DNA from: Limnobaculum zhutongyuii
Lineage (GTDB): Bacteria; Pseudomonadota; Gammaproteobacteria; Enterobacterales; Enterobacteriaceae
NCBI RefSeq assembly: GCF_004295645.1
Contig: NZ_CP034752.1
Span: forward strand, 1,798,001 to 1,862,000
Direction: 5' to 3'
DNA: 64,000 bases
The position numbers were made by a program, and so were the translations under genes. Positions 43,761-53,745 of the stretch are shown piece after piece. Position 1 is the stretch's first letter; each line of letters starts with the position of its first letter. The notes beneath the pieces are model-generated. The model saw only the letters and a list, made by a program, of their open reading frames with translations, was not told the origin of the DNA and ran no database searches.

Positions 43761-44776
43761 ATGAGTATAAAACCACCGGTATGTGATGCTAGAAATATTT
43801 ATGATATTACAATGAATTTGTACACTTACCCTTCGATTATTATTGCACATCGTCTTGGTATATTTGAGTTTATTGCACTTCGTCCTAGAAACATCGAAGA
43901 TATCTGCGCAGAGTTACACTTAGAAAAGCGACCGGTAGAGGCTATTATGGCTACGTTGTATGCCTCTAACTTAGTCTATTTTGAAGCAGGCTTTTTTAAT
44001 CTTACTGCAGAAACGCAGGAGTATCTCTTAAAGGAAAGCCCTAATTATTTTGGCTATTTTTGGGACATGATGTATGACAATAGCGAAACTTTCTCATTGA
44101 AAAATCTGGAATCTGCTATCAAGAAAAACAAATCGCAGGTTTATGAAGAAGAAGATTTGTTTAACACGCATACTTACGATGTTGAAAAAGTACGTAAATT
44201 CACACAATCGATGCACAGTGTCAGTATGAGTTCTGCCAGCTTTTGGCCCTCTCAAATTCCTCTCTCTCAACATCACAAAGCTCTGGATATTGGTGGAGGC
44301 TCAGGTGCCCATTCAATTGGTATGGTTGCAAGTTGGCCGAACCTAAACAGTACCGTTTTTGATCTGCCGAAGTCTGTTCTCTGGCGGCTGATTATATTCA
44401 GCAATATGGATTAGGCGATCGAATAAAAACTTGCGGTGGTAATATGTGGGAAGATGACTTCCCCAGTGCAGACCTGCATCTCTACTCAAATGTCCTTCAT
44501 GACTGGCCGACTGAAAAAAATCTTTTCCTTGCAAAGAAAAGTTACGATTCACTACCGAAAGGGGGGCGAATTATTATTCATGAGATACTGTACAATGACG
44601 TTGGACCAGGCCCACTTGCAGCAGCTGCTTCCAGTTTAGTGATGCTAGGCTGGACAGAAGGGCAACAATATTCCGGAAAAGAATTTAGTTTTCTATTGAC
44701 TCAGGCTGGATTCCAGGAAGTTACAGTTATTCCATCCTTTGGTTATCACAGTATTGTCACGGCAATAAAAAACTAA
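43761..44776 (+). pseudogene. O-methyltransferase, split by a frameshift
   Basis: Two frames (43761-44414 and 44377-44776) make one SAM-dependent O-methyltransferase of about 338 residues with one base missing near 44370-44373. Adding a G after CCGAAG turns DLPKSVLW into DLPKVCSLAADYIQQYGLGDRIK and restores the core. The N-terminal helical dimerisation domain (ITMNLYTYPSIIIAHRLGIFEFI) is followed by motif I ALDIGGGSGAHSIGM and DLPK. In the second frame are ADLHLYSNVLHDW and GGRIIIHEIL, as in acetylserotonin- or hydroxyindole-type O-methyltransferases. Such enzymes methylate aromatic hydroxyls. The neighbouring lyase and P450 fit an aromatic product. Confidence 0.78.
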
Positions 44777-44874
44777 TGATTATATTGATTACCATATGAA
44801 TAAATTGAATATAGCACGCCTCTGGCGTGCTATATCGATTGAATATTTTTTAATCCCCTGACTACGGAAGAACT

Positions 44875-45669
44875 TTATTTTTGCCCGATACACGTCATCA
44901 TACCTGGTGACAAAGCCACCATGTTTCCCCGAATTAATCGATTTTCGGCATCAGTTAAAGTTTGATCATCCAGATCGCTCATTTCTAATAAACGATCGTG
45001 CATTGCTTGCCAGGTAAGGCTCCAAAACTCAGCCATTGGTGAATCTTTACTGATTGGTGGCAGATAGACTTCATTGGTTATATTTCTAAAACCAAGAGAT
45101 TGAAATTCTGAGTTTAATTGATTAGACCAGTTTTTATCGGTGCCGATAGAATTAATAAGAACCTGCCACATAGTAGACATAACTTTTCGGTAAAGCGGAT
45201 CGTCCACCGCTTCTGGCGATATATCAATAATATCAGAGACAATTAACCATCCTCCAGGTTTTAGCCATTTTGATATTTTTTTGAGTAAATTATGCCTGTC
45301 TCTTAAATGCATTAGTACAAAACGAATATTAATAAGGTCAAATTCTCCAGAATAATCATCATCATTCAAATCGTGTTGAACAATTTTTAATTTTTCTGAA
45401 ACTGACAACTTTGATTCTAATAAATGAACAAAACGATCGAGTGCTGTAACTTCCTTTACGTTTGGTTGTTTTGATAACCACTCGGCCATACTGCCACTAC
45501 CTGAGCCAATGTCCAGACAACGTGTATTCGGTTGGGTAATAAGTGAAGATATTTGACGTTGGCTAATAAAATCATAGGTTTTTGAAACAAGCTCCAGACG
45601 ATACATTTCATCGACCATCTCCTGACAGAATATCTTATCTCCATAATTTTCATTTAGCTTCGTGTTCAT
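44875..45669 (-). CDS. Class I SAM-dependent methyltransferase
   Basis: This methyltransferase has about 264 residues. The frame opens at 45684, but the ATG at 45669 eight bases after GAGAGG is preferred. Motif I is RCLDIGSGSGSMAEWL (residues about 49-64), with VTALDRFVHLLESK for the ribose-binding acid. LKPGGWLIVSDII is the post-core strand, and a C-terminal cap helix region includes PMAEFWSLTWQAMHDRL. It is convergent with the O-methyltransferase gene and divergent from the lyase gene, within the AT-rich island. The substrate is unknown; a small aromatic or polyketide-like metabolite is an inference from the neighbourhood. Confidence 0.82.
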   Translation of the reverse strand: MNTKLNENYGDKIFCQEMVDEMYRLELVSKTYDFISQRQISSLITQPNTRCLDIGSGSGSMAEWLSKQPNVKEVTALDRFVHLLESKLSVSEKLKIVQHDLNDDDYSGEFDLINIRFVLMHLRDRHNLLKKISKWLKPGGWLIVSDIIDISPEAVDDPLYRKVMSTMWQVLINSIGTDKNWSNQLNSEFQSLGFRNITNEVYLPPISKDSPMAEFWSLTWQAMHDRLLEMSDLDDQTLTDAENRLIRGNMVALSPGMMTCIGQK

Positions 45670-46365
45670 ATTAATGCCTCTCATACCGATTTTTATAAAA
45701 AGATCTCATGTTGCTCCCACACTTATAGTCCGGTTTAAAAATTTATGGTGTCTCTAATGCCATACCTAAACCTAGTTTTGATGAAAACTAATAGTGTCAT
45801 TCACTGCTAAAGATCTTCAGCCTATGTCATTGTTGAAAATTTTATCTATTCCGAGCTAAAAATAAGGGGTATTAGATTAAATGACTTTAAGAATATAATT
45901 CATAACGCCTTAATTCTCCGTTAATAATAATTTTTAAACAATCAGATTTATATTAAAGAACATTAAAAAAGTAATATTATTTAACACTTCATACAATGAA
46001 TTAGCTACATTTCTTAATGTTCAATAGCACATAAATAATCATTAGCAATAATTTTTTCTTTATCAAAATTTAATTTTATTCACTATGAATTGTAAATTCA
46101 AATTTACAAAAATTTAGAAAACAAAATGAAAAGACTCGTATCTCAAAAAAACAAACTAGGATAGAAAGTGATTCTTACAAGTGCTTACAAAATGATCTTA
46201 ATTTGATTTTTGACATTTTATAATTTGGAATTAATTTTTAATAATATGCTAACTCATCGCATTTAGACGTATGCATTGTTTTTTTGAAATTATAATTCAT
46301 ATATTTAAAGTAATTAATCCCTGATTAAACAATAGAATTTCCTTGTAATTAAAGGAGGTATAAAT
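45670..46365. other. Long AT-rich divergent promoter region
   Basis: These 696 bp lie between the divergent methyltransferase and lyase genes. They are very AT-rich and lack a convincing gene. The lyase has a strong AAGGAGGT ribosome-binding site just before 46366. One short 17-codon ORF ends Pro-stop at 46324; I treat it only as a weak candidate leader. An unusually long regulatory region suggests conditional expression. Confidence 0.5.
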
Positions 46366-47835
46366 ATGAGAATTTCCAACGAAGAAATGATGGCCCCAAC
46401 GGACCTACCTTTTGACAAAGTACCACCTTATCGGGTGAAAGTGGTGGAGTACACCACGCCAACCACTCGTTCTCAAAGAAGAGAATTGATAAAAAAACAT
46501 AACTGGTCAGCGCCTAATCTTCCTGCCGAATATGTCTATGTCAATATGTGTACTGATTCCGGCACCAGTGCTATGAGTGACCGGCAGTGGGGGGCTATGT
46601 GGTTGGGAGATGAGTCCTATTTCAATTCCAAAAGCTGGGATCCGCTTCAGGATGTATTGCAAAAATTTACTGGAATGGCGTATGTGATGCCTTGTCATCA
46701 GGGCCGGTCAGGCGAAGCCATTATTTATGAAACTTTTGTAAAGGAAGGCGATTTGGTTCCATCCAATTGCCATTTTACGACAACCAGAGCGCACTGTTAT
46801 TACCAGCAAGCTGAACCTGTCGATATTACCTGTCCTGAATATTACGACGAAAATGATCCTTCTTGGTTTAAAGGGAATATTGATACGGAAAAATTAAAGA
46901 AACTATTTATAGAACAGGGCGATCGGATTGGTTTGGTTGAACTGGTTGTTCCAAACAATTTATGTGCCGGACAGCCGGTCTCAATGGCTAATATTCGCGA
47001 AGTCCGTCAAATCATCGATAAATACCACAAAAGAGAGGTGATCTTCTGTTTAGATGTCGCAAGAATTTCCGAAAATGCCTGGATAATCAAAACCCATGAA
47101 CCAGGATATCAGGATAAAAGCTGTCTGGAGATTGTGAATGAAATGCTCTCCTATGCTGACGGATGCCATATGAGCGCTAAAAAAGGTGGACTGGTCAATA
47201 TGGGCGGTTTTATTGCCCTCAGAAATAAGCATTATTGGCAAAAAATGCATCCAAAAGTAATCCGCACCGATGGGTATATTACTTACGGTGGCCTGGCGGG
47301 TCGTGATTTAGAATCACTGGCGGTTGGTCTGATGGAGGGGGTTAATGACTACTATCTACAGGATCGGCAAAGGCAGGTTGATTATTTTGCCAATGCCTGT
47401 CGCAAAAGAGGGATACATATTATAGAACCAGCCAGCTGTTTTGCGGTTTATATTGACGCTGGAAAATGTGTTCCCCATTTAGATCACACTCAGGGGCCAG
47501 CTACTTGCCTGTCCGCACAAGCTTATATTGAAGGGGGATTTGCCTCCACTGCTATGGATTCTTTACAGCGGGGTCGCATTGATGTGAATAATCCACTGGA
47601 TACCAGTAAGCGTATAAAAGCCCCTTATGAACTGATCCGCTGTGCAATTCCTCGCCGAACTTATTATGAACCCCATTATGACTGGGCTGCGGAATGTCTT
47701 TTAAGAGCAATGGAGTGGGGGAACAAACTGCCTGCATTTAAACCAATTATTGATGATCGGCCACCATTGGAATTGAGTGAAATAGGCTTGCATACATTTT
47801 TTGATGACTATGAGCCTGTTACACCGCTTCCTTAA
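46366..47835 (+). CDS. Tyrosine phenol-lyase/tryptophanase-like PLP lyase
   Basis: This 489-residue fold type I PLP enzyme of the beta-eliminating lyase family resembles tyrosine phenol-lyase (456 residues) and tryptophanase (471). Shared features are MCTDSGTSAMSDRQWGAM, GDESY, TTTRAHCYY, GQPVSMANIREVR and SYADGCHMSAKKGGLVNMGG, with the PLP lysine expected at K273, then YGGLAGRDLESLAVGL and IPRRTYYEPHYDW. These enzymes release phenol or indole from Tyr or Trp. The extra N-terminal 20 residues and diverged active-site flanks mean the substrate may differ. A P450 gene starts 78 bp downstream. A role in making an aromatic building block for a metabolite is inferred. Confidence 0.85.
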   Translation: MRISNEEMMAPTDLPFDKVPPYRVKVVEYTTPTTRSQRRELIKKHNWSAPNLPAEYVYVNMCTDSGTSAMSDRQWGAMWLGDESYFNSKSWDPLQDVLQKFTGMAYVMPCHQGRSGEAIIYETFVKEGDLVPSNCHFTTTRAHCYYQQAEPVDITCPEYYDENDPSWFKGNIDTEKLKKLFIEQGDRIGLVELVVPNNLCAGQPVSMANIREVRQIIDKYHKREVIFCLDVARISENAWIIKTHEPGYQDKSCLEIVNEMLSYADGCHMSAKKGGLVNMGGFIALRNKHYWQKMHPKVIRTDGYITYGGLAGRDLESLAVGLMEGVNDYYLQDRQRQVDYFANACRKRGIHIIEPASCFAVYIDAGKCVPHLDHTQGPATCLSAQAYIEGGFASTAMDSLQRGRIDVNNPLDTSKRIKAPYELIRCAIPRRTYYEPHYDWAAECLLRAMEWGNKLPAFKPIIDDRPPLELSEIGLHTFFDDYEPVTPLP

Positions 47836-47913
47836 TTAGCTAAGACAAAATTAGCTGCAAAATATCGCTAATCTCTTAAAAAAGTTCTCGTTTCTACATT
47901 GAGAGGATTCCGT

Positions 47914-49226
47914 ATGAGGTGGATTTATAAAAAGGTAAAATTAGCTGCAAAAGTAGAAAGGGAAAAAATCTTTATGGGAGCTGAAGATTTCATACTTTTA
48001 CCTAATGAAAATATCAAGGGACAAGACGTTAAGTCATTGCTTAAAGATAATCAGTATAAAGGTAAAAATGTCACACGGAAGTTGATAGAGTATTTCCATG
48101 CACCCGTTGATTGTCATATAGAAAATATGGCAAATGGAGAGTTATATAAAGAGCTTATAAAAATAGTTTATCCAATGTTAATTATTACTAAGGAAGAAAC
48201 GGATAGTTTATTAAATGATATCTTTAACAAGAGAGGATATACATTTTTTAATAATGAGAAATCAGGCCTGGCAATAATCAGAAATGAAATAATCCCTATT
48301 GTTGTGGAGTTTTTTCACATTCGAATTTTTGGTAAGCCATGTACAAAAAATGCATTAGATCTTTTAAGTAACAATGTCATTTTATTTAAAGAAAGCATAT
48401 CTTTTATATCGTTTCCAGATATGAAGATAAGACAAGCGGTTTTAGACTATATACTTTCACAATGTAGTTCAGAAATCCTTGCTGAATTAAGATCAAAAGT
48501 ATCGATTGAAATTAGTGATGAAACTATTGCCAAGTTAATTATGGGCGTTTTTTTCATACCGGAGTCATACAAATCTCAGAGTTTGTTGCTCATACAATAG
48601 TGGCCTTGTCACAGAATATAGACATTCAGGCAAGATTAAAAAATAACTTAGCTGACAATCAACTCCTGCAAAGGATACTTGATGAATCGCTAAGAATATA
48701 TCCCTTATTTGGAATTACAAACAGGATAGCAGATCAAGATTATCAAATGCGTAATGGGCAAGTTATACCTGAGGGGATGAACATCGTTTTTGATTTTGTT
48801 GCCTGCCATGCAGAAGGGATCATTAATCCAAACGTTTTCGATCCGGATAGATGGATACAACCTAAACAACCTGATAACTGTTATATGCCTTTTGGCGCAG
48901 GTCCAAGAATGTGTCCCGCAAAAAAGTTTGCTTATAATATTACGGCTACTTTAGTCACTGATATGATAAAGAACTATTGGTTTATCAGTTCAATTGAACA
49001 CGATCGACCATTAACCGGTGGTGGATTAGTCTATTTCTTCTCAGATAATCAAGGTATCAAACAACGTATAAAGCGTAGGTTAATGTTACCTATGATTTCA
49101 TTTAAAGAGGCATTAGTTCAACGATGTTATTCCAGAAAAGTGATAAAAAATTGTGAGATAGTAAACAAAACCGATTTTTTAACTAAGTTAGTCAAGACTG
49201 AAGCTCAGGATATGCCCAGCCTATAG
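47914..49226 (+). pseudogene. Cytochrome P450, split by a frameshift
   Basis: Frames 47914-48600 and 48558-49226 encode one P450 of about 437 residues with one base missing, most likely in the T7 run at 48548-48554. An eighth T gives LIMGVFFHTGVIQISEFVAHTIVAL, a plausible I-helix, and restores the frame. The second half has ExxR (DESLRIYP), the PERF-like NPNVFDPDRW and the heme loop FGAGPRMCPAKKFA, with Cys as thiolate ligand. The residue two after Cys is Ala where Gly is usual. The start ATG at 47914 follows GAGAGGA. No transmembrane anchor is visible. It probably oxidises an aromatic product downstream of the lyase, by inference. No redox partner is encoded nearby. Confidence 0.78.
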
Positions 49227-49529
49227 TCGGATATTTGAGTATACAAAACATGCCTACTAATAAAGTTACACCGTAGGACAGATTCATCACGTGTAGAGGT
49301 ACTGAATTCGACCCAGAGTAATCATAAAAAGCTGGGATGAAGGTATAGCCCGTCAGTCTCATTGATGCACGGGCGTACCACACATTGAAGTAGCAATGAA
49401 ATGCATCGACAACTCGTCAAACACTGAGCTCTGGCAACGCTCCGCAACAATATCAAAGTAATTGCTTGCAAATGCAAATAATGATACAACTAATTTAATC
49501 GATATTTGCAATGTCTATTCGGGGGACTT
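49227..49529. other. Intergenic region with a MarR-type operator
   Basis: These 303 bp hold no supported gene. The 3' part carries a palindromic operator at 49462-49482. The xdhC-like ATG follows at 49530 after GGGGGAC. Confidence 0.6.
49462..49482. promoter_or_regulatory. MarR-type operator before the xdhC-like gene
   Basis: The core TTGCAAATGCAA is a TTGCA / TGCAA dyad. The surrounding 21 bp match the reverse complement of 55626-55646, next to the marR start, at 19 of 21 positions. It lies 47 bp upstream of the xdhC-like ATG and has the same orientation relative to its gene as the marR copy. Confidence 0.72.
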
Positions 49530-50531
49530 ATGGTTACCTCAACACTTCCAAGTGACCAGCGCGTTATCCTTCAGGCCATTGATTGGGCTAGCGTTCAGCC
49601 GATTTGGCTATGTACCGTATTAAAAACCTGGGGCTCTTCACCGCGTTCTCCGGGAGCATTGATGGTCGTCAATGCTGCGGGAAACTGGTATGGGTCTCTG
49701 TCCGGTGGTTGTGTAGAACAAAGTTTTCTTCGCCAGATCAAAGCCGGGCAGTGGCGTCAGTCCAGTCAGATTGTGACCTATGGTGATGGTGGACTTGAAC
49801 CTGATACCCGACTGCCTTGTGGCGGGAAACTGGATGTGTTAGTTGAGTTTCTGCACCCAGGTGACGATACATTAAGTTATTTAAACAGAATGCTTGCCGC
49901 CGTAGATGGCCGTCAACCATTGCAAAAGCAGCTTATATTGCCTGATGCCTGTCATGATCTGAATGAAGTCAGCCGGGGAAGCGCTCCGGTAGTCGATATA
50001 TCAACAGGGCTGGTAACCATCTGGCATGGTGCGGCCCCACGATTGATTGTGGCTGGCTGGTCCAGCGTAGCTGAGTACTGTGTTTCCTTTGCTTATACTC
50101 TGGGATTTGAAGTCATCGTCTGTGAACCACGTGCGGAGTTTCTGACACAATTACTTCCATTAGCTAATTCGCCGATTTATGTAGTAGAGCAATTTCCTGC
50201 GGTGTATCTGGAGACTGAAAGTTGCCATCCTCAAACTGCGATAGTGGCACTAACGCATGATCCGCGCATGGATGATTTAACTATTATGGAAGCGGTGAAT
50301 ACACCGGCTTTTTATATTGGTGTGATGGGTTCAGCTAAAAACAGCGAAAATCGGCTAAAGAGACTGGCACAAACGGGAGGATTGACAGAAGCAGAATTAG
50401 AACGAGTTCATGCTCCCGTAGGCCTTGATATTGGCAGTAAAACACCCTCAGAAATTGCACTATCAGTAATGGCGGATATAGTGAAACATAAAAATCTGGG
50501 CGCTACTTTTCAGGAAAATCCCGATCGATAA
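49530..50531 (+). CDS. XdhC/CoxI-family molybdoenzyme maturation protein
   Basis: This protein has about 333 residues. The frame opens at 49506 (TTG), but the ATG at 49530 after GGGGGA is the natural start. The N-terminal XdhC/CoxI domain has LKTWGSSPRSPGALMVVN and YGSLSGGCVEQSF, and the C-terminal Rossmann-like XdhC domain has PRLIVAGWSSVAEYCV and FYIGVMGSAKNSENR, with IGSKTPSEIALSVMADIV at the end. XdhC proteins insert or protect the molybdenum cofactor of xanthine dehydrogenase-type enzymes. It converges on, and overlaps by 29 bp, the MobA-like gene that ends the molybdenum hydroxylase operon, and shares the marR operator. Confidence 0.88.
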   Translation: MVTSTLPSDQRVILQAIDWASVQPIWLCTVLKTWGSSPRSPGALMVVNAAGNWYGSLSGGCVEQSFLRQIKAGQWRQSSQIVTYGDGGLEPDTRLPCGGKLDVLVEFLHPGDDTLSYLNRMLAAVDGRQPLQKQLILPDACHDLNEVSRGSAPVVDISTGLVTIWHGAAPRLIVAGWSSVAEYCVSFAYTLGFEVIVCEPRAEFLTQLLPLANSPIYVVEQFPAVYLETESCHPQTAIVALTHDPRMDDLTIMEAVNTPAFYIGVMGSAKNSENRLKRLAQTGGLTEAELERVHAPVGLDIGSKTPSEIALSVMADIVKHKNLGATFQENPDR

Positions 50532-51057
50532 TCACGCCAGGATGAGCGTTGAGCATAAGCAGAGAAGGAGCAATCACGCTTTTGGCTCCGTTTTCATCGC
50601 ATAGCCGACATAACGCCTCTCGCCATTGGCGAGAGAATCCTACCGGATGACCGGGTTGATTCTGCCAACTAAGTCTGACCTGCGTATGCTGTTGCAGGGC
50701 TTGTGCAATGCGATGATAATCACTAACAGTGATTTCCGGCATATCAGCGGGTTGTATTAACCAGCTATCCCAGTCATATGTTGCTTTCACGCCTGCTGCA
50801 ATACTTTCTCCCATACTGTTACTGTTTAGCACGGTTACTGTAAGATTATAATCAGCCGCCAGTTGTATGATGGCGATATTGTCCGGGCGGGTAACGATAT
50901 GTATCGGTAGCTGGCTGGCGATCGCTGTTTCCAGCACTACACAGAAAAGTGGGCGGCCCTGATGGCTGTAAATAGGAGCCATTAGTTTCTCTCCTTGTCC
51001 GCCAGCCGCCCGATAACGTTCACCTTTGCCTGCGGCGATGAGTAATATTCCTGGCAT
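50503..51057 (-). CDS. MobA-like (MocA-type) molybdopterin nucleotidyltransferase
   Basis: This 184-residue Rossmann-fold nucleotidyltransferase begins ILLIAAGKGERYRAAGGQGEKLMAP, the GxG-x2-R...K motif of MobA/MocA enzymes. IQPADMPEI holds the metal-binding Asp, and NQPGHPVGFSRQWREAL is near the end. MocA-type enzymes attach CMP to molybdopterin for xanthine oxidase-family enzymes. Its ATG directly abuts the stop of the large hydroxylase subunit gene, so it is the last gene of that operon and probably dedicated to it. Whether it uses CTP or GTP cannot be read directly; CTP is expected from context. Confidence 0.85.
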   Translation of the reverse strand: MPGILLIAAGKGERYRAAGGQGEKLMAPIYSHQGRPLFCVVLETAIASQLPIHIVTRPDNIAIIQLAADYNLTVTVLNSNSMGESIAAGVKATYDWDSWLIQPADMPEITVSDYHRIAQALQQHTQVRLSWQNQPGHPVGFSRQWREALCRLCDENGAKSVIAPSLLMLNAHPGVIIDRDFPEK

Positions 51058-53291
51058 TTAACGCTCTAAGGTAGCCGGGAAGGGGATTTCAGAATATGTT
51101 TTGCCTGTGGCAACCTGCAATGCGCTGGCAATAGCAGGTGCAACGACGGCAGTTGAAACCTCCCCACAGCCTTGTGGATCGCGTTCACTATCCAGGATAA
51201 CCACTTCAATTTCTGGCTGCTCTGACAGGTGAAGCACACCATAATTATTGTAGTTGCTTTCCACTACGCTCCCATGTTCGAAGTGAAGCTGACTATGTAA
51301 GGCTCCACTCAGTGCAAAACCAATCCCGCCTTCGATATTTGCCTTAATGAGACCAGGATTGATCACTTTACCGCACTCCACACCACATACCATTCGTATA
51401 ACCCGCCATTCGCTGCCTTTAACTTCGATTTCAGCAACCAACGCAACATAACTGATAAAAGCCTCATCCCGGGCTACCCAGATATTGACGGCCATTCCCT
51501 GATAATGATTATCAGCCAAAGGATTACCCCAGCCCGCGGCATCCGCCGTTGCTTTTAATACCCGCTGCATCTCTGGTTCATTTTTTAACAGCCGCATCCG
51601 ATATTCGAGCTGGTCTTTATTGGCTTTTATTGCCAGTTCACTGATGAAACTTTCCAGAAAAAATATGCTGGCAACGCTACCTACGCCCCGAAGAAAACTC
51701 AGGGAGATATTTTGTTCAACCGTTACAGACTCTACTTTAAGAGCAGGGAGGTCATATCGGGTGTTGTACACACATTCAACAATAGTTTCATCCCAGCCAC
51801 CGTTTTTTGTTACACGAGAACGGTGCAATTGCCAGAATAATCCCTGACCCGCATATCTGGCCCATAAGGCTGAAGGATAACCTTCATCATCCAGCAATGC
51901 CTGATAATGACTGGTGTTTCCCGGTCGATAATAGGCATGTTGAATATCAACCTCGCGAGGATAAATCACTTTGACCGGTTTACCGGTAGCCTTCGATGCC
52001 AGGCAGGCAGGCATGGCCGGATCGGGAATATATTTTCGTCCGTAGCTACCACCAAGAAGAGTGTTATGAATAGTGACATTTTCAGCGGGAACCCCGGCAA
52101 ATTTTGATATCAGCATTTGGGTTAAATCCTGTCCCTGAAAAGGTCCCCAGGCGGTGACTCTGTCTTTTTCTACATAACATGTGCCATTACAGGGTTCCAT
52201 CGTAGCATGGGTAATGTAGGGAGCTTTGTACCGTGCTTCATGAAATTGAGAGCTATTTCGTGCCTTACTAATGAGCCCTTGAGCGTCACCAATATTTGTT
52301 GCAGTGATTAATTCATCACTTTCCAGCGCAGCCTGATTATCACGATCAATAGTTTCACTGGAAAAATTATCCTTATCGCTGAATATCCACTCCACATCCA
52401 GCCGGTCAGCCGCTTTTTTCGCCTGCCAGTAAGTTTTTGCTACCACAATAATCGTATTCGGAGCCATATCCGGATCCAGTTGCGCCATATTTAGCGTCGA
52501 CCAGTGACGAGTGCGAACCAGAGCAATGACACCAGGCAATGAAAGAATCTGTTGTTCGTTACGAATGGCTCCCAGCTTGCCATTAAGGGAGGGGCCCATC
52601 CACGGCACACCAATATGCATGTCCGGTACTTGTACATCGATACCAAATTCCGCACTACCATCAACCTTTTCTCCAGCGTCGATGCGGGGCAGGTTACGAC
52701 CAATGAGACTGCCTTTTTCTTGTTCGGGTGTTTTTAGTGGAGGATTCTCTTCCAGAGGAATATCTTGTGACCAGTATATGAGGTCGGAGTAGGCGATTTT
52801 TTACCCCGACGATCGTCAATAACAAAGCTATTATCAGTGCGTAGCTGTTTAGCATCAACATTCCATTCGCGTGCTGCGGCAGCGATAAAGAAGCATCTGG
52901 CCTGGGCGCCGGCAACGCGCATCCTTTGATAAAAATTTGTCATCGAAGTTGACGCAGCCACAAACTGCGACCTTGCTTCACCACCTGATTCCTGACGATA
53001 GGCATCACGGCCGATAACGAATTTGACTTTAACTTTATCCCAATCGGCATCCATCTCACTGGCCAATACGGTAGCTAATCCGGTATAGATACCCTGACCA
53101 ACTTCACATTGCGATACGCCTATAACGATCTGGTTATCGGCCCCAATCCACAGCCAATCATTCATTGACCAATTATCAGGCGGAAGCTCAAGGGAATTAT
53201 AAATTAATGCCGCTTTGGCTCCGGGCATCAGAGGAATAACCAGTGAGACGATTGCTGCACTTTGTAAAAAACGACGACGTGACAGTGTCAT
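51058..53291 (-). pseudogene. Molybdenum hydroxylase large subunit (IorB/NicB-like), frameshifted
   Basis: Frames 53291-52734 and 52800-51058 form one molybdopterin-binding subunit of about 744 residues. One base is missing in the T6 run at 52797-52802 (A6 on the coding strand); a seventh A turns RRGKKSPTP into RRGKKIAYSDLIYWSQDIP. The N terminus MTLSRRRFLQSAA is a Tat signal, so the folded enzyme is exported. Later parts include VGQGIYTGLA, GSYGRKYIPDP, FLRGVGSVA and, near the C terminus, GCGEVSTAVVAPAIASA with the catalytic glutamate. It resembles isoquinoline 1-oxidoreductase and nicotinate hydroxylase large subunits. The substrate is probably an N-heterocycle or aldehyde. Confidence 0.82.
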
Positions 53292-53293
53292 GA

Positions 53294-53745
53294 TTATTCT
53301 CCTTGTTCCCGATACAGCCGATGAATGGCCAGGCGAATGCGGTGATAGGTTGCACAACGACAGATATTGGTGATCTCTTTATACACTTGAGGTTCAGGGG
53401 CAAAGGCTTACGTGCCATGACAGCAGAAACGGCCATAATCATGCCGGACTGACAATATCCGCACTGTGGAACTTCTTCTTTTATCCAGGCTTTCTGAACA
53501 GGGTGTGAACGATCAGGGCTAAGCCCTTCAATCGTAGTAACGCTTCGTCCTTCAACCAATAACAATGGATAGCAGCAAGAGCGTACAGCTTCACCATCTA
53601 CGTGTACGGTGCAGGCTCCACAAGCACCAACCCCGCAGCCAAATTTTGTCCCTGTCAGCTGCTGATCTTCGCGCAGAACCCATAACAAAGGAGTGTCAGG
53701 TTCGCCATCAAACGTAACAGGTTTTCCATTTAGTATGAATTTCAT
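53294..53745 (-). pseudogene. [2Fe-2S] subunit of the molybdenum hydroxylase, frameshifted
   Basis: The corrected protein has about 150 residues. As given, the frame continues off-register to 53197, but one base is missing in the G4 run at 53397-53400 (C4 on the coding strand). A fifth C restores PEPQVYKEITNICRCATYHRIRLAIH and a stop at 53294. The plant-type cluster ligands are in GCGVGACGACTVHVDG plus a later Cys, and the second cluster ligands in QCGYCQSG and ICRCAT. It passes electrons from the Mo centre to the cytochrome. It overlaps the cytochrome gene by 4 bp and ends 3 bp before the large-subunit gene. Confidence 0.84.

Noticed and set aside
45670..46365. A possible non-coding RNA or origin in the long AT-rich gap
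   Set aside because: Only AT-richness was seen; no iterons, DnaA-box cluster or stable hairpin could be supported.
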